This document shows, in pieces, positions 1-13,890 of a stretch of DNA of 64,000 nt (positions are counted from its first letter, which is position 1; each line of letters begins with the position of its first letter). A program made the position numbers and the translations under genes. The notes below the pieces were generated by a model, which made no database searches, was not told the origin of the DNA, and saw only the letters and a list, made by a program, of their open reading frames with translations. Source of the stretch: Gordionus sp. m RMFG-2023 (lineage: Eukaryota > Nematomorpha > Gordioida > Chordodea > Parachordodidae); NCBI RefSeq assembly GCF_954871325.1, contig NC_088775.1:54661561-54725560 (forward strand). The letters run 5' to 3'.

Positions 1-448
1 AGTTATCGTGAGTAAGTAAGTTAGTCAAAGGGTCATAGGCGCAGCCAGAGGTGGCAGGGAGAGAGAAATACCCACCCCCCCTTCAGAAATTTATCACTTT
101 TTGTAAATATCATTTTAAGCTAATAAAAAATATCCTCCTTAGTCTTCTCCCTACCCCCTGTCCCCCGAAAATTTATGCACATATCTTAAACAATAATTTG
201 AAAGAAATAATGTAAAAGTTAATATTTTTTTTAACAAAACTAGTTATTATAATTTATACTTTTTTGGAAAAAAGCATTTATATATAAAAAAAGTAAAACC
301 AAATATGTTTATTACTAAATAAATATAAGACAAAGATAAGTCTTAAAACAAAAGTGAAATGTATTATAATTACGGTTCCCGTTCTAAATCGCTAAAGTAA
401 TAATCGCTAAAAATTAAAATACCACTAAAAAAATAAATATTAATGACA
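1..448. other. AT-rich flank of the satellite, no gene seen
   Basis: No coding signal is visible. Positions ~40-60 carry a 'ataggcgcagccagag' word, a kind of sequence often met at transposon ends; a similar word is at ~57000. Positions 375-415 carry 'GTTCTAAATCGCTAAA' followed by a second 'ATCGCTAAA'; the same words occur inverted at ~15755-15805. Confidence 0.5.
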
Positions 449-3400
449 ACAAATAGTTATATAAAAACTTAATACAAATATAAATCTAAGGGTGAGAATA
501 TAATATATTTTAATATATATAATTCATAATAATATTATTAAACATGCGTTTTACAAATTTAATAATTGTTTTAAATAGCATTAAAAAATTTCATCAATAG
601 TTAAAATACTTAATACAAATATATATCTTAAGGGAGAAATTATAATAAATTTTAGTATATAATTACAAATTATATTATTAACAAGGCGTTTTACAAAAAT
701 ATTTTAAATGGCAATAAAAGATTTTATCAATAGTTATATTCAATACTTAATAACAAATATATATTTTAAGGGGGATATTATAATAAATTTTAATATATAT
801 ATATAATATTATTAAGTATGCGTTTTATAAATTTTTAATTATTTTAGCATTAAAAAATTTCATCAATAGTTAAAATACTTAATACAAATATATATAAGGG
901 AGAAATTATAATAAATTTTAGTATATAATTACAAATTATATTATTAACAAGGCGTTTTACAAAAATATTTTAAATGGCAATAAAAGATTTTATCAATAGT
1001 TATATTCAATACTTAATAACAAATATATATTTTAAGGGGGATATTATAATAAATTTTAATATATATATATAATATTATTAAGTATGCGTTTTATAAATTT
1101 TTAATTATTTTAAAAAGCATTAAAAAATTTCATCAATAGTTAAAATACTTAATACAATATCTTAAGGGAGAAATTATAATAAATTTTAGTATATAATTAC
1201 AAATTATATTATTAACAAGGCGTTTTACAAAAATATTTTAAATGGCAATAAAAGATTTTATCAATAGTTATATTCAATACTTAATAACAAATATATATTT
1301 TAAGGGTAATATTATAATAAATTTTAATATATATATATATAATATTATTAAGTATGCGTTTTATAAATTTTTAATTATTTTAGCATTAAAAAATTTCATC
1401 AATAGTTAAAATACTTAATACAAATATATATAAGGGAGAAATTATAATAAATTTTAGTATATAATTACAAATTATATTATTAACAAGGCGTTTTACAAAA
1501 ATATTTTAAATGGCAATAAAAGATTTTATCAATAGTTATATTCAATACTTAATAACAAATATATATTTTAAGGGGGATATTATAATAAATTTTAATATAT
1601 ATATATAATATTATTAAGTATGCGTTTTATAAATTTTTAATTATTTTAAAAAGCATTAAAAAATTTCATCAATAGTTAAAATACTTAATACAAATATATA
1701 TCTTAAGGGAGAAATTATAATAAATTTTAGTATATAATTACAAATTATATTATTAACAAGGCGTTTTACAAAAATATTTTAAATGGCAATAAAAGATTTT
1801 ATCAATAGTTATATTCAATACTTAATAACAAATATATATTTTAAGGGGTATATTATAATAAATTTTAATATATATATATATAATATTATTAAGTATGCGT
1901 TTTATAAATTTTTAATTATTTTAGCATTAAAAAATTTCATCAATAGTTAAAATACTTAATACAAATATATATAAGGGAGAAATTATAATAAATTTTAGTA
2001 TATAATTACAAATTATAATATTAACAAGGCGTTTTACAAAAATATTTTAAATGGCAATAAAAGATTTTATCAATAGTTATATTCAATACTTAATAACAAA
2101 TATATATTTTAAGGGGGATATTATAATAAATTTTAATATATATATATAATATTATTAAGTATGCGTTTTATAAATTTTTAATTATTTTAAAAAGCATTAA
2201 AAAATTTCATCAATAGTTAAAATACTTAATACAAATATATATCTTAAGGGAGAAATTAGAATAAATTTTAGTATACAATTACAAATTATATTATTAACAA
2301 GGTGTTTTACAAAAATATTTTAAATGGCAATAAAAGATTTTATCAATAGTTATATTCAATACTTAATAACAAATATATATTTTAAGGGGAACATTATAAT
2401 AAATTTTAATATATATATATAATATTATTAAGTATGCGTTTTATAAATTTTTAATTATTTTAGCATTAAAAAATTTTATCAATAGTTAAAATACTTAATA
2501 CAAATATATATGTTAAGGGAGAAATTATAATAAATTTTAGTATATAATTACAAATTATATTATTAACAAGGCGTTTTACAAAAATATTTTAAATGGCAAT
2601 AAAAGATTTTATCAATAGTTATATTCAATACTTAATAACAAATATATATTTTAAGGGGGATATTATAATAAATTTTAATATATATATATAATATTATTAA
2701 GTATTCGTTTTATAAATTTTTAATTATTTTAAAAAGCATTAAAAAATTTCATCAATAGTTAAAATACTTAATACAAATATATATCTTAAGGGAGAAATTA
2801 TAATAAATTTTAGTATATAATTACAAATTATATTATTAACAAGGCGTTTTGCAAAAATATTTTAAATGGCAATAAAAGATTTTATCAATAGTTATATTCA
2901 ATACTTAATAACAAATATATATTTTAAGGGGAATATTATAATAAATTTTAATATATATATAATATTATTAAGTATGCGTTTTATAAATTTTTAATTTTTT
3001 TAGCATTAAAAAATTTCATCAATAGTTAAAATACTTAATACAAATATATATAAGGGAGAAATTATAATAAATTTTAGTATATAATTACATATTATATTAT
3101 TAACAAGGCGTTTTACAAAAATATTTTAAATGGCAATAAAAGATATTATCAATAGTTATATTCAATACTTAATAACAAATATATATTTTAAGGGGGATAT
3201 TATAATAAATTTTAATATATATATATAATATTATTAAGTATGCGTTTTATAAATTTTTAATTATTTTAAAAAGCATTAAAAAATTTCATCAATAGTTAAA
3301 ATACTTAATACAAATATATATCTTAAGGGAGAAATTATAATAAATTTTAGTATATAATTACAAATTATATTATTAACAAGGTGTTTTACAAAAATATTTT

Positions 3401-6400
3401 AAATGGCAATAAAAGATTTTATCAATAGTTATATTCAATACTTAATAACAAATATATATTTTAAGGGGAATATTATAATAAATTTTAATATATATATATA
3501 TAATATTATTAAGTATGCGTTTTATAAATTTTTAATTATTTTAGCATTAAAAAATTTCATCAATAGTTAAAATACTTAATACAAATATATATAAGGGAGA
3601 AATTATAATAAATTTTAGTATATAATTACATATAATATTATTAACAAGGCGTTTTACAAAAATATTTTAAATGGCAATAAAAGATTTTATCAATAGTTAT
3701 ATTCAATACTTAATAACAAATATATATTTTAAGGGGGATATTATAATAAATTTTAATATATATATATAATATTATTAAGTATGCGTTTTATAAATTTTTA
3801 ATTATTTTAAAAAGCATTAAAAAATTTCATCAATAGTTAAAATACTTAATACAAATATATATCCTAAGGGAGAAATTATAATAAATTTTAGTATATAATT
3901 ACAAATTATATTATTAACAAGGTGTTTTACAAAAATATTTTAAATGGCAATAATAGATTTTATCAATAGTTATATTCAATACTTAATAACAAATATATAT
4001 TTTAAGGGGGATATTATAATAAATTTTAATATATATATATAATATTATTAAGTATGCGTTTTACAAATTTAATAATTGTTTTAAATAGCATTAAAAAATT
4101 TCATCAATAGTTAAAATACTTAATACAAATATATATCTTAAGGGAGTAATTATAATAAATTTTAGTATATAATTACAAATTATATTATTAACAAGGCGTT
4201 TTACAAAAATATTTTAAATGGCAATAAAAGATTTTATCAATAGTTATCTTCAATACTTAATAACAAATATATATTTTAAGGGGGATATTATAATAAATTT
4301 TAATATATATATATAATATTATTAAGTATGCGTTTTACAAATTTAATAATTGTTTTAAATAGCATTAAAAAATTTCATCAATAGTTAAAATACTTAATAC
4401 AAATATATATCTTAAGGGAGTAATTATAAAAAATTTTAGTATATAATTACAAATTATATTATTAACAAGGCGTTTTACAAAAATATTTTAAATGGCAATA
4501 AAAGATTTTATCAATAGTTATCTTCAATACTTAATAACAAATATATATTTTAAGGGGGATATTATAATAAATTTTAATATATATATATAATATTATTAAG
4601 TATGCGTTTTATAAATTTTTAATTATTTTAAAAAGCATTAAAAAATTTCATCAATAGTTAAAATACTTAATACAAATATATATCTTAAGGGAGAAATTAT
4701 AATAAATTTTAGTATACAATTACAAATTATATTATTAACAAGGTGTTTTACAAAAATATTTTAAATGGCAATAAAAGATTTTATCAATAGTTATATTCAA
4801 TACTTAATAACAAATATATATTTTAAGGGGAACATTATAATAAATTTTAATATATATATATAATATTATTAAGTATGCGTTTTATAAATTTTTAATTATT
4901 TTAAAAGCATTAAAAAATTTTATCAATAGTTAAAATACTTAATACAAATATATATCTTAAGGGAGAAATTATAATAAATTTTAGTATATAATTACAAATT
5001 ATATTATTAACAAGGCGTTTTACAAAAATATTTTAAATAGCAATAAAAGATTTTATCAATAGTTATATTCAATACTTAATAACAAATATATATTTTAAGG
5101 GGGATATTATAATAAATTTTAATATATATATATAATATTATTAAGTATTCGTTTTATAAATTTTTAATTATTTTAAAAAGCATTAAAAAATTTCATCAAT
5201 AGTTAAAATACTTAATACAAATATATATCTTAAGGGAGAAATTATAATAAATTTTAGTATATAATTACAAATTATATTATTAACAAGGCGTTTTGCAAAA
5301 ATATTTTAAATGGCAATAAAAGATTTTATCAATAGTTATATTCAATACTTAATAACAAATATATATTTTAAGGGGAATATTATAATAAATTTTAATATAT
5401 ATATAATATTATTAAGTATGCGTTTTATAAATTTTTAATTTTTTTAGCATTAAAAAATTTCATCAATAGTTAAAATACTTAATACAAATATATATAAGGG
5501 AGAAATTATAATAAATTTTAGTATATAATTACATATTATATTATTAACAAGGCGTTTTACAAAAATATTTTAAATGGCAATAAAAGATATTATCAATAGT
5601 TATATTCAATACTTAATAACAAATATATATTTTAAGGGGGATATTATAATAAATTTTAATATATATATATAATATTATTAAGTATGCGTTTTATAAATTT
5701 TTAATTATTTTAAAAAGCATTAAAAAATTTCATCAATAGTTAAAATACTTAATACAAATATATATCTTAAGGGAGTAATTATAATAAATTTTAGTATATA
5801 ATTACAAATTATATTATTAACAAGGCGTTTTACAAAAATATTTTAAATGGCAATAAAAGATTTTATCAATAGTTATATTCAATACTTAATAACAAATATA
5901 TATTTTAAGGGGAACATTATAATAAATTTTAATATATATATATAATATTATTAAGTATGCGTTTTATAAATTTTTAATTATTTTAGCATTAAAAAATTTT
6001 ATCAATAGTTAAAATACTTAATACAAATATATATCTTAAGGGAGAAATTATAATAAATTTTAGTATATAATTACAAATTATATTATTAACAAGGCGTTTT
6101 ACAAAAATATTTTAAATGGCAATAAAAGATTTTATCAATAGTTATATTCAATACTTAATAACAAATATATATTTTAAGGGGGATATTATAATAAATTTTA
6201 ATATATATATATAATATTATTAAGTATTCGTTTTATAAATTTTTAATTATTTTAAAAAGCATTAAAAAATTTCATCAATAGTTAAAATACTTAATACAAA
6301 TATATATCTTAAGGGAGAAATTATAATAAATTTTAGTATATAATTACAAATTATATTATTAACAAGGTGTTTTACAAAAATATTTTAAATGGCAATAAAA

Positions 6401-9400
6401 GATTTTATCAATAGTTATATTCAATACTTAATAACAAATATATATTTTAAGGGGGATATTATAATAAATTTTATATATATATATATAATATTATTAAGTA
6501 TGCGTTTTACAAATTTAATAATTGTTTTAAAAAGCATTAAAAAATTTCATCAATAGTTAAAATACTTAATACAAATATATATCTTAAGGGAGAAATTATA
6601 ATAAATTTTAGTATATAATTACAAATTATATTATTAACAAGGCGTTTTGCAAAAATATTTTAAATGGCAATAAAAGATTTTATCAATAGTTATATTCAAT
6701 ACTTAATAACAAATATATATTTTAAGGGGAATATTATAATAAATTTTAATATATATATAATATTATTAAGTATGCGTTTTATAAATTTTTAATTTTTTTA
6801 GCATTAAAAAATTTCATCAATAGTTAAAATACTTAATACAAATATATATAAGGGAGAAATTATAATAAATTTTAGTATATAATTACATATTATATTATTA
6901 ACAAGGCGTTTTACAAAAATATTTTAAATGGCAATAAAAGATATTATCAATAGTTATATTCAATACTTAATAACAAATATATATTTTAAGGGGGATATTA
7001 TAATAAATTTTAATATATATATATAATATTATTAAGTATGCGTTTTATAAATTTTTAATTATTTTAAAAAGCATTAAAAAATTTCATCAATAGTTAAAAT
7101 ACTTAATACAAATATATATCTTAAGGGAGAAATTATAATAAATTTTAGTATATAATTACAAATTATATTATTAACAAGGTGTTTTACAAAAATATTTTTA
7201 ATGGCAATAAAAGATTTTATCAATAGTTATATTCAATACTTAATAACAAATATATATTTTAAGGGGAATATTATAATAAATTTTAATATATATATATATA
7301 ATATTATTAAGTATGCGTTTTATAAATTTTTAATTATTTTAGCATTAAAAAATTTCATCAATAGTTAAAATACTTAATACAAATATATATAAGGGAGAAA
7401 TTATAATAAATTTTAGTATATAATTACATATTATATTATTAACAAGGCGTTTTACAAAAATATTTTAAATGGCAATAAAAGATTTTATCAATAGTTATAT
7501 TCAATACTTAATAACAAATATATATTTTAAGGGGGATATTATAATAAATTTTAATATATATATATAATATTATTAAGTATGCGTTTTATAAATTTTTAAT
7601 TATTTTAAAAAGCATTAAAAAATTTCATCAATAGTTAAAATACTTAATACAAATATATATCCTAAGGGAGAAATTATAATAAATTTTAGTATATAATTAC
7701 AAATTATATTATTAACAAGGTGTTTTACAAAAATATTTTAAATGGCAATAAAAGATTTTATCAATAGTTATATTCAATACTTAATAACAAATATATATTT
7801 TAAGGGGGATATTATAATAAATTTTAATATATATATATAATATTATTAAGTATGCGTTTTACAAATTTAATAATTGTTTTAAATAGCATTAAAAAATTTC
7901 ATCAATAGTTAAAATACTTAATACAAATATATATCTTAAGGGAGTAATTATAATAAATTTTAGTATATAATTACAAATTATATTATTAACAAGGCGTTTT
8001 ACAAAAATATTTTAAATGGCAATAAAAGATTTTATCAATAGTTATCTTCAATACTTAATAACAAATATATATTTTAAGGGGGATATTATAATAAATTTTA
8101 ATATATATATATAATATTATTAAGTATGCGTTTTACAAATTTAATAATTGTTTTAAATAGCATTAAAAAATTTCATCAATAGTTAAAATACTTAATACAA
8201 ATATATATCTTAAGGGAGTAATTATAATAAATTTTAGTATATAATTACAAATTATATTATTAACAAGGCGTTTTACAAAAATATTTTAAATGGCAATAAA
8301 AGATTATATAATATTATTAAGTATGCGTTTTATAAATTTTTAATTATTTTAAAAAGCATTAAAAAATTTCATCAATAGTTAAAATACTTAATACAAATAT
8401 ATATCTTAAGGGAGAAATTATAATAAATTTTAGTATACAATTACAAATTATATTATTAACAAGGTGTTTTACAAAAATATTTTAAATGGCAATAAAAGAT
8501 TTTATCAATAGTTATATTCAATACTTAATAACAAATATATATTTTAAGGGGAACATTATAATAAATTTTAATATATATATATAATATTATTAAGTATGCG
8601 TTTTATAAATTTTTAATTATTTTAGCATTAAAAAATTTTATCAATAGTTAAAATACTTAATACAAATATATATCTTAAGGGAGAAATTATAATAAATTTT
8701 AGTATATAATTACAAATTATATTATTAACAAGGCGTTTTACAAAAATATTTTAAATGGCAATAAAAGATTTTATCAATAGTTATATTCAATACTTAATAA
8801 CAAATATATATTTTAAGGGGGATATTATAATAAATTTTAATATATATATATAATATTATTAAGTATTCGTTTTATAAATTTTTAATTATTTTAAAAAGCA
8901 TTAAAAAATTTCATCAATAGTTAAAATACTTAATACAAATATATATCTTAAGGGAGAAATTATAATAAATTTTAGTATATAATTACAAATTATATTATTA
9001 ACAAGGCGTTTTGCAAAAATATTTTAAATGGCAATAAAAGATTTTATCAATAGTTATATTCAATACTTAATAACAAATATATATTTTAAGGGGAATATTA
9101 TAATAAATTTTAATATATATATAATATTATTAAGTATGCGTTTTATAAATTTTTAATTTTTTTAGCATTAAAAAATTTCATCAATAGTTAAAATACTTAA
9201 TACAAATATATATAAGGGAGAAATTATAATAAATTTTGGTATATAATTACATATTATATTATTAACAAGGCGTTTTACAATAATATTTTAAATGGCAATA
9301 AAAGATATTATCAATAGTTATATTCAATACTTAATAACAAATATATATTTTAAGGGGGATATTATAATAAATTTTAATATATATATATAATATTATTAAG

Positions 9401-11028
9401 TATGCGTTTTATAAATTTTTAATTATTTTAAAAAGCATTAAAAAATTTCATCAATAGTTAAAATACTTAATACAAATATATATCTTAAGGGAGAAATTAT
9501 AATAAATTTTAGTATATAATTACAAATTATATTATTAACAAGGTGTTTTACAAAAATATTTTAAATGGCAATAAAAGATTTTATCAATAGTTATATTCAA
9601 TACTTAATAACAAATATATATTTTAAGGGGAATATTATAATAAATTTTAATATATATATATATAATATTATTAAGTATGCGTTTTATAAATTTTTAATTA
9701 TTTTAGCATTAAAAAATTTCATCAATAGTTAAAATACTTAATACAAATATATATAAGGGAGAAATTATAATAAATTTTAGTATATAATTACATATTATAT
9801 TATTAACAAGGCGTTTTACAAAAATATTTTAAATGGCAATAAAAGATTTTATCAATAGTTATATTCAATACTTAATAACAAATATATATTTTAAGGGGGA
9901 TATTATAATAAATTTTAATATATATATATAATATTATTAAGTATGCGTTTTATAAATTTTTAATTATTTTAAAAAGCATTAAAAAATTTCATCAATAGTT
10001 AAAATACTTAATACAAATATATATCCTAAGGGAGAAATTATAATAAATTTTAGTATATAATTACAAATTATATTATTAACAAGGTGTTTTACAAAAATAT
10101 TTTAAATGGCAATAAAAGATTTTATCAATAGTTATATTCAATACTTAATAACAAATATATATTTTAAGGGGGATATTATAATAAATTTTAATATATATAT
10201 ATAATATTATTAAGTATGCGTTTTACAAATTTAATAATTGTTTTAAATAGCATTAAAAAATTTCATCAATAGTTAAAATACTTAATACAAATATATATCT
10301 TAAGGGAGTAATTATAATAAATTTTAGTATATAATTACAAATTATATTATTAACAAGGCGTTTTACAAAAATATTTTAAATGGCAATAAAAGATTTTATC
10401 AATAGTTATCTTCAATACTTAATAACAAATATATATTTTAAGGGGGATATTATAATAAATTTTAATATATATATATAATATTATTAAGTATGCGTTTTAC
10501 AAATTTAATAATTGTTTTAAATAGCATTAAAAAATTTCATCAATAGTTAAAATACTTAATACAAATATATATCTTAAGGGAGTAATTATAATAAATTTTA
10601 GTATATAATTACAAATTATATTATTAACAAGGCGTTTTACAAAAATATTTTAAATGGCAATAAAAGATTTTATCAATAGTTATCTTCAATACTTAATAAC
10701 AAATATATATTTTAAGGGGGATATTATAATAAATTTTAATATATATAATATTATTAAGTATGCGTTTTATAAATTTTTAATTATTTTAAAAAGCATTAAA
10801 AAATTTCATCAATAGTTAAAATACTTAATACAAATATATATCTTATGGGAGAAATTATAATAAATTTTAGTATATAATTACAAATTATATTATTAACAAG
10901 GCGTTTTACAAAAATATTTTAAATGGCAATATAAAATTTTCTCAATAATTATATTCAATACTTAATAACAAATATATATTTTAAGGGGGATATTATAATA
11001 AATTTTAATATATATATATAATATTATT
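449..11028. repeat. Dimeric satellite array, ~270-bp unit made of two ~135-bp monomers
   Basis: The box 'ttaaaatact' recurs at 601, 870, 1140, 1406 and 1676, giving a 266-270 bp period that holds to ~11 kb, about 39 units. Each unit has two related halves. Half A holds 'AAGGCGTTTTACAAAA', half B holds 'AGTATGCGTTTTATAAA'; both share a 'TTAAGGG' box and a 'CAATAGTTA' start, so the unit is an old monomer duplication. The first monomer (449-600) is more diverged, as expected at an array edge. Diagnostic variants repeat at larger spacing: 'agatattatc' at 3141, 5585, 6939, 9303 and 'GCGTTTTGC' at 2844, 5288, 6642, 9006, both giving steps of 2444, 1354 and 2364 bp. A unit near 8305 lacks ~80 bp, which accounts for the difference between 2444 and 2364. 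No CENP-B-like box was seen. Centromeric or heterochromatic role is only a guess. Confidence 0.95.
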
Positions 11029-11030
11029 AG

Positions 11031-11345
11031 GACCCTAATGATGAAATATATCAGGAGATGAAAGAATTAAAGGAATTAATCAATTACCAAAACCCCCAAC
11101 TAAAATAGGTATAATGACAAAGAAAATTATCAATAGGGCATGAGAGGTAACAATCATATTCGGATAATTATTCTTAAGGCAGTTCATAAAAATACAGACC
11201 AGAATCCAAATATAAAATACCAATACCTTTATGTGAGGTAGATGTAATTCATCAATATTATATATATTTAGGATCAAGTTATATTTTAATTTAAATTATA
11301 ACTTGATCCTAAACATATAATATGCGATGAATTACATCTACCTCA
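11031..11345 (-). pseudogene. COX1: Nuclear copy of mitochondrial cox1 N-terminus (NUMT)
   Basis: Cytochrome c oxidase subunit I is normally encoded in the mitochondrion. Here the minus strand (about 11275 down to 11031) reads, across frames, ITSTSHKGIGILYL, then GFWSV, LRIIIR, and MIVTSHALLIIFF followed by PILVGGFGN and then WLIPLILSSPDI. These match the conserved cox1 start (STNHKDIGTLYL, GFW, IVTAHA, MIFF, GGFGNWL). The W after GGFGN is TGA, so the source uses an invertebrate-type mitochondrial code. About 17 residues before MIVTSHAL are missing compared with ordinary cox1, and at least two frameshifts separate the blocks, so this is a dead copy, not a gene. A second, opposite copy of the cox1 start lies at ~11297-11347. 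The left end abuts the satellite with no spacer. Confidence 0.88.
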
Positions 11346-11347
11346 TG
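11231..11347. repeat. Inverted repeat: two cox1 starts head to head
   Basis: The arm at 11231-11285, read on the minus strand, and the arm at ~11296-11346, read on the plus strand, are nearly identical for ~50 bp: 'ATAACTTGATCCTAAA', a short AT stretch, then 'GATGAATTACATCTACC'. The loop is ~12 bp. The plus-strand arm reads ATG CGA TGA ATT ACA TCT ACC TCA, that is M-R-W-I-T-S-T-S with TGA as Trp, a plausible intact cox1 start. Confidence 0.85.
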
Positions 11348-12240
11348 TTTTAAAAAGTAACCTTTTTATATTAATAATATTTAGCGAGATGATAGTTGAG
11401 AAGTTATAGAGGGAGTATTCTTTTATTTGCGAATTTTTTTTAGGGGGAGGGGGTATATAGACAGTGTCTACATGTCAGGATTTTCATTGGAGGCAAACCC
11501 CCTTCAAAAACCTTTGCCTAACCTTCTAAAAAATTACCGCCTCCTGGCGGCGGTGTCTTTTTATTATTATTTTTACCTATTTAATTTATTGATACTTGAT
11601 ATTCTTTTCAAAGAATTTATAAAGGATAACTTAAATTAATCTATCTCTACTACCATCTATCGATATTTTGTGAATATAAAGAATTTATTTTTTAGATAAT
11701 AAATTCAATTAAAACTCCCATTATTTACAATGAATTAATTATTATGGCATTATGAGCTTGCTGAAATATCTAAACCTTAAATTACATTTAAATGGATAGT
11801 TTATTTGGAAAACAATGTGTATGATTGTTTGCAATATATAGATTTGGTCGATGAATTGTATTATAATAATTCCATAATAATAGTATTAATTTTTACAGCA
11901 ATAAATTTTGTCTTATTTCATCTCAAGATTTAATAGATAACCCCAAAAATTTTTTATCCTACCCCCATTAAAGCAGCTTACCACCCACCCCCTCAAAAAA
12001 TAGGATGCAAACTGTTCCTACCCCTCCCGCTCATGTAGACGCTGTATATAGATTTATGATAGAAATCTACATCCAGTGAAAATCTTGTCATATAAACAAA
12101 AAATTTACTAAGTTATGAATAAGTAAAATAAAGTATCATTTCAATCGAAACACCAAGTATATTGGTCTTTTTTATCAATTTTATATTAAATTTTTTATTA
12201 ACAATATATCTACAACTATTTTAAATTTAATAATATATAT
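11348..12240. other. Intergenic, with decayed inverted-repeat fragments
   Basis: No gene seen. 'tatagacagtgtctacatg' near 11456 and 'catgtagacgctgtatatag' near 12034 are imperfect inverted copies, each beside a G- or C-rich run, suggesting a small non-autonomous element. 'CCAGTGAAAATC' near 12075 is the inverse of 'GATTTTCACTGG' near 15715 and may mark the 3' end of the MULE element that follows. Confidence 0.35.
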
Positions 12241-12532
12241 TTAATATGATTTTATTAAATCAGACACTTTATCAATAAAAAAAAATAAATTAGAAGTAAT
12301 ATCATATAATGCTGTTAAGTTTACAATTTTTTTATTAAATATCACATATTTTTTATTTTTCTCCGTAACTATTTCCCCGTTTTTGATTTGTATAACTTTA
12401 AATTCTGTCAGGCGTTGGTTATCTTTTAAAACGCGAATTAATGAATATATGTCCGGATGAGCATTTTTTGCCATTCGCTTGAGGGAATGGTGATATCCTT
12501 CGAGATGATTTGCGAGGACCTTGAATCTTATA
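12241..12532 (-). CDS. MULE transposase, last exon with catalytic Glu
   Basis: C-terminal part of the transposase. The exon starts after an AG at 12533-12534; joined to the previous exon it reads W-T-S-I-R-F-K-V-L-A-N-H-L-E-G-Y-H-H. The NHLEGYHHSL motif carries the third catalytic acidic residue of the MULE DDE domain (family consensus TNN-x-x-E-G-W/Y-H). It is followed by the helical tail AHPDIYSLIRVLKDNQRLTE seen in this family and ends at a stop at 12241. The frame is open throughout. Intron upstream is ~86 bp (12533-12618). Confidence 0.8.
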
Positions 12533-12618
12533 CTTAACACCAAACAATGTATTAAATGTTAAAAATATTATAAACTTTTATATGAATTGTGAGGAATTAA
12601 TAAAAATGAAATAATTAC

Positions 12619-12883
12619 CTGGTCCAAATTTGATGAGGAAAGATTGCATCAGAATTTATCCAGGTAGTATCCATATATATTAAGAAACTTAATATTAACG
12701 GGTCATTGGCTGCTAGATCTACACAAGAATCACGGACCACTTGAATGTCCTCTCTCTTGCATAAAGGTAATACACTCATCCTTCGAACAATAGTGTATAC
12801 AGCAGTCTCTTCTTTATACTGCTTGACTACACCTAAATGCTGAACTTTACGCCAAATGGCCTGCGTAAAGTGGAAGAAGCAGT
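12619..12883 (-). CDS. MULE transposase, exon after the second catalytic Asp
   Basis: Starts after TTTTTAG (AG at 12884-12885) and ends before GTAATT at 12617-12618. The join to the previous exon restores V-K-D-C-F-F-H-F-T-Q-A-I-W-R-K, the conserved C/H stretch just after the second catalytic Asp in MULE transposases. The intron before it is only ~41 bp (12884-12924). The exon ends in DAIFPHQIW, and the frame is open. Confidence 0.8.
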
Positions 12884-12924
12884 CTAAAAATAAATTATAC
12901 AACTGTATATAATTTAAACTTTAC

Positions 12925-13725
12925 CCTTTACTAAAATATTGGGAAATACAAATTGTAGAACAGATATCGCTCCTGCTTCATAGTCGGTTTGTGCCATGTC
13001 TGGTGAAAACTGGATACCATTCAATGTCCCATATTCCACGATTATTTGAAATAGCTCAATATATGACTCCTTCCTTTTATCTGGAAGAAGTGCATATATG
13101 GTAGGGATCATCGTTTGATTATACATATGTATAGTATATAATTGGCTAAAAAACGTGGACATGTGTAAAAAGTCCCATCCATATAAATGAATTTTGTATA
13201 GGAAGATAAACTGACGAACATGACAGACCCAAATACAATAAGTTTGTTATTATTGTTTTTTATTAAGAAGCTATCACCACTGAATGTTGTTATCAATTCA
13301 GTGGTCAATACAATTGTGTCATTGCTAATGGGAATATTTAACCTGGTTTGTTTTAAAATACGGTTAATCGTATTTTTAACGGAAATAAAAGGTGGTAAGG
13401 CTCCTGGATAATTGATTATATCTGGATCTTCAGAGCATTGTTGGTTTAATGCCTTTAGATAGATATTGATCCTTGTATCTAAAGGATTTTGTTGTACCGT
13501 TGCTTTTACTGTTTGCAAAGTTTTTAATTTGTGAAAAAGTATAGCATGATTTTGATGTTCATGTGGATATTGTGTATCCTTGAATATATATACACGTCAC
13601 TTTACAATCAGCTTTTAGACAACGGTAGTTAATTGTATTCCTGTATGTACCGTTATAACGGTAAAGAAAATTTAAAAAAAAGAGCAATGATTTGCCCTTT
13701 TGGCTATCGATAAATGTTGGTTCCT
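12925..13725 (-). CDS. MULE transposase, FLYWCH finger and first two catalytic Asp
   Basis: Starts after TATTTTAG (AG at 13726-13727) and reads EEPTFIDSQKGKSLLFF, then NFLYRYNGTYRN, YRCLKADCKVTC and HEHQNHA, a complete FLYWCH zinc finger (Cys, Cys, His-x-His). One frameshift sits near 13565, just before the HEH pair. The DDE domain follows: YMDGTFYTCPR holds the first catalytic Asp (about 13150) and MAQTDYEAG the second (about 12985). A second frameshift, looking like one missing T in the T-run near 13155, separates them. FLYWCH binds DNA in related proteins; here it probably recognises the element ends. Both shifts could be assembly errors in homopolymer-rich DNA. Confidence 0.85.
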
Positions 13726-13768
13726 CTAAAATATAAGAAAATTTTTAGATGTTTATATAGAAATTTAC

Positions 13769-13834
13769 CAAAAATATGTATATTTTCATTAAAATCTATT
13801 AGAGATTCTGCAAATCCATAATTATCCATATTTT
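13769..13834 (-). CDS. MULE transposase, small exon before FLYWCH
   Basis: Between TTTTTTAG and GTAAAT. It encodes NMDNYGFAESLIDFNENIHIF, and the splice join gives ...HIF-E-E-PTF in frame. The following intron is 43 bp (13726-13768). Confidence 0.7.
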
Positions 13835-13890
13835 CTAAAAAATAATTGCCTATATATATAGTGATATATATTTTCATTAAGAATTATTAC

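Noticed and set aside
449-11028. CRISPR-like regular repeats
   Set aside because: Units are contiguous ~135/270-bp satellites with no unique spacers, in a genome with spliced animal genes.
449-11028. Telomeric repeat ('TTAAGGG' boxes)
   Set aside because: The box occurs once per ~135-bp monomer and never in tandem.
11080-11277. 65-codon frame as a nuclear gene
   Set aside because: It is the cox1 NUMT read in the standard code; the true cox1 frame is interrupted and uses TGA as Trp.
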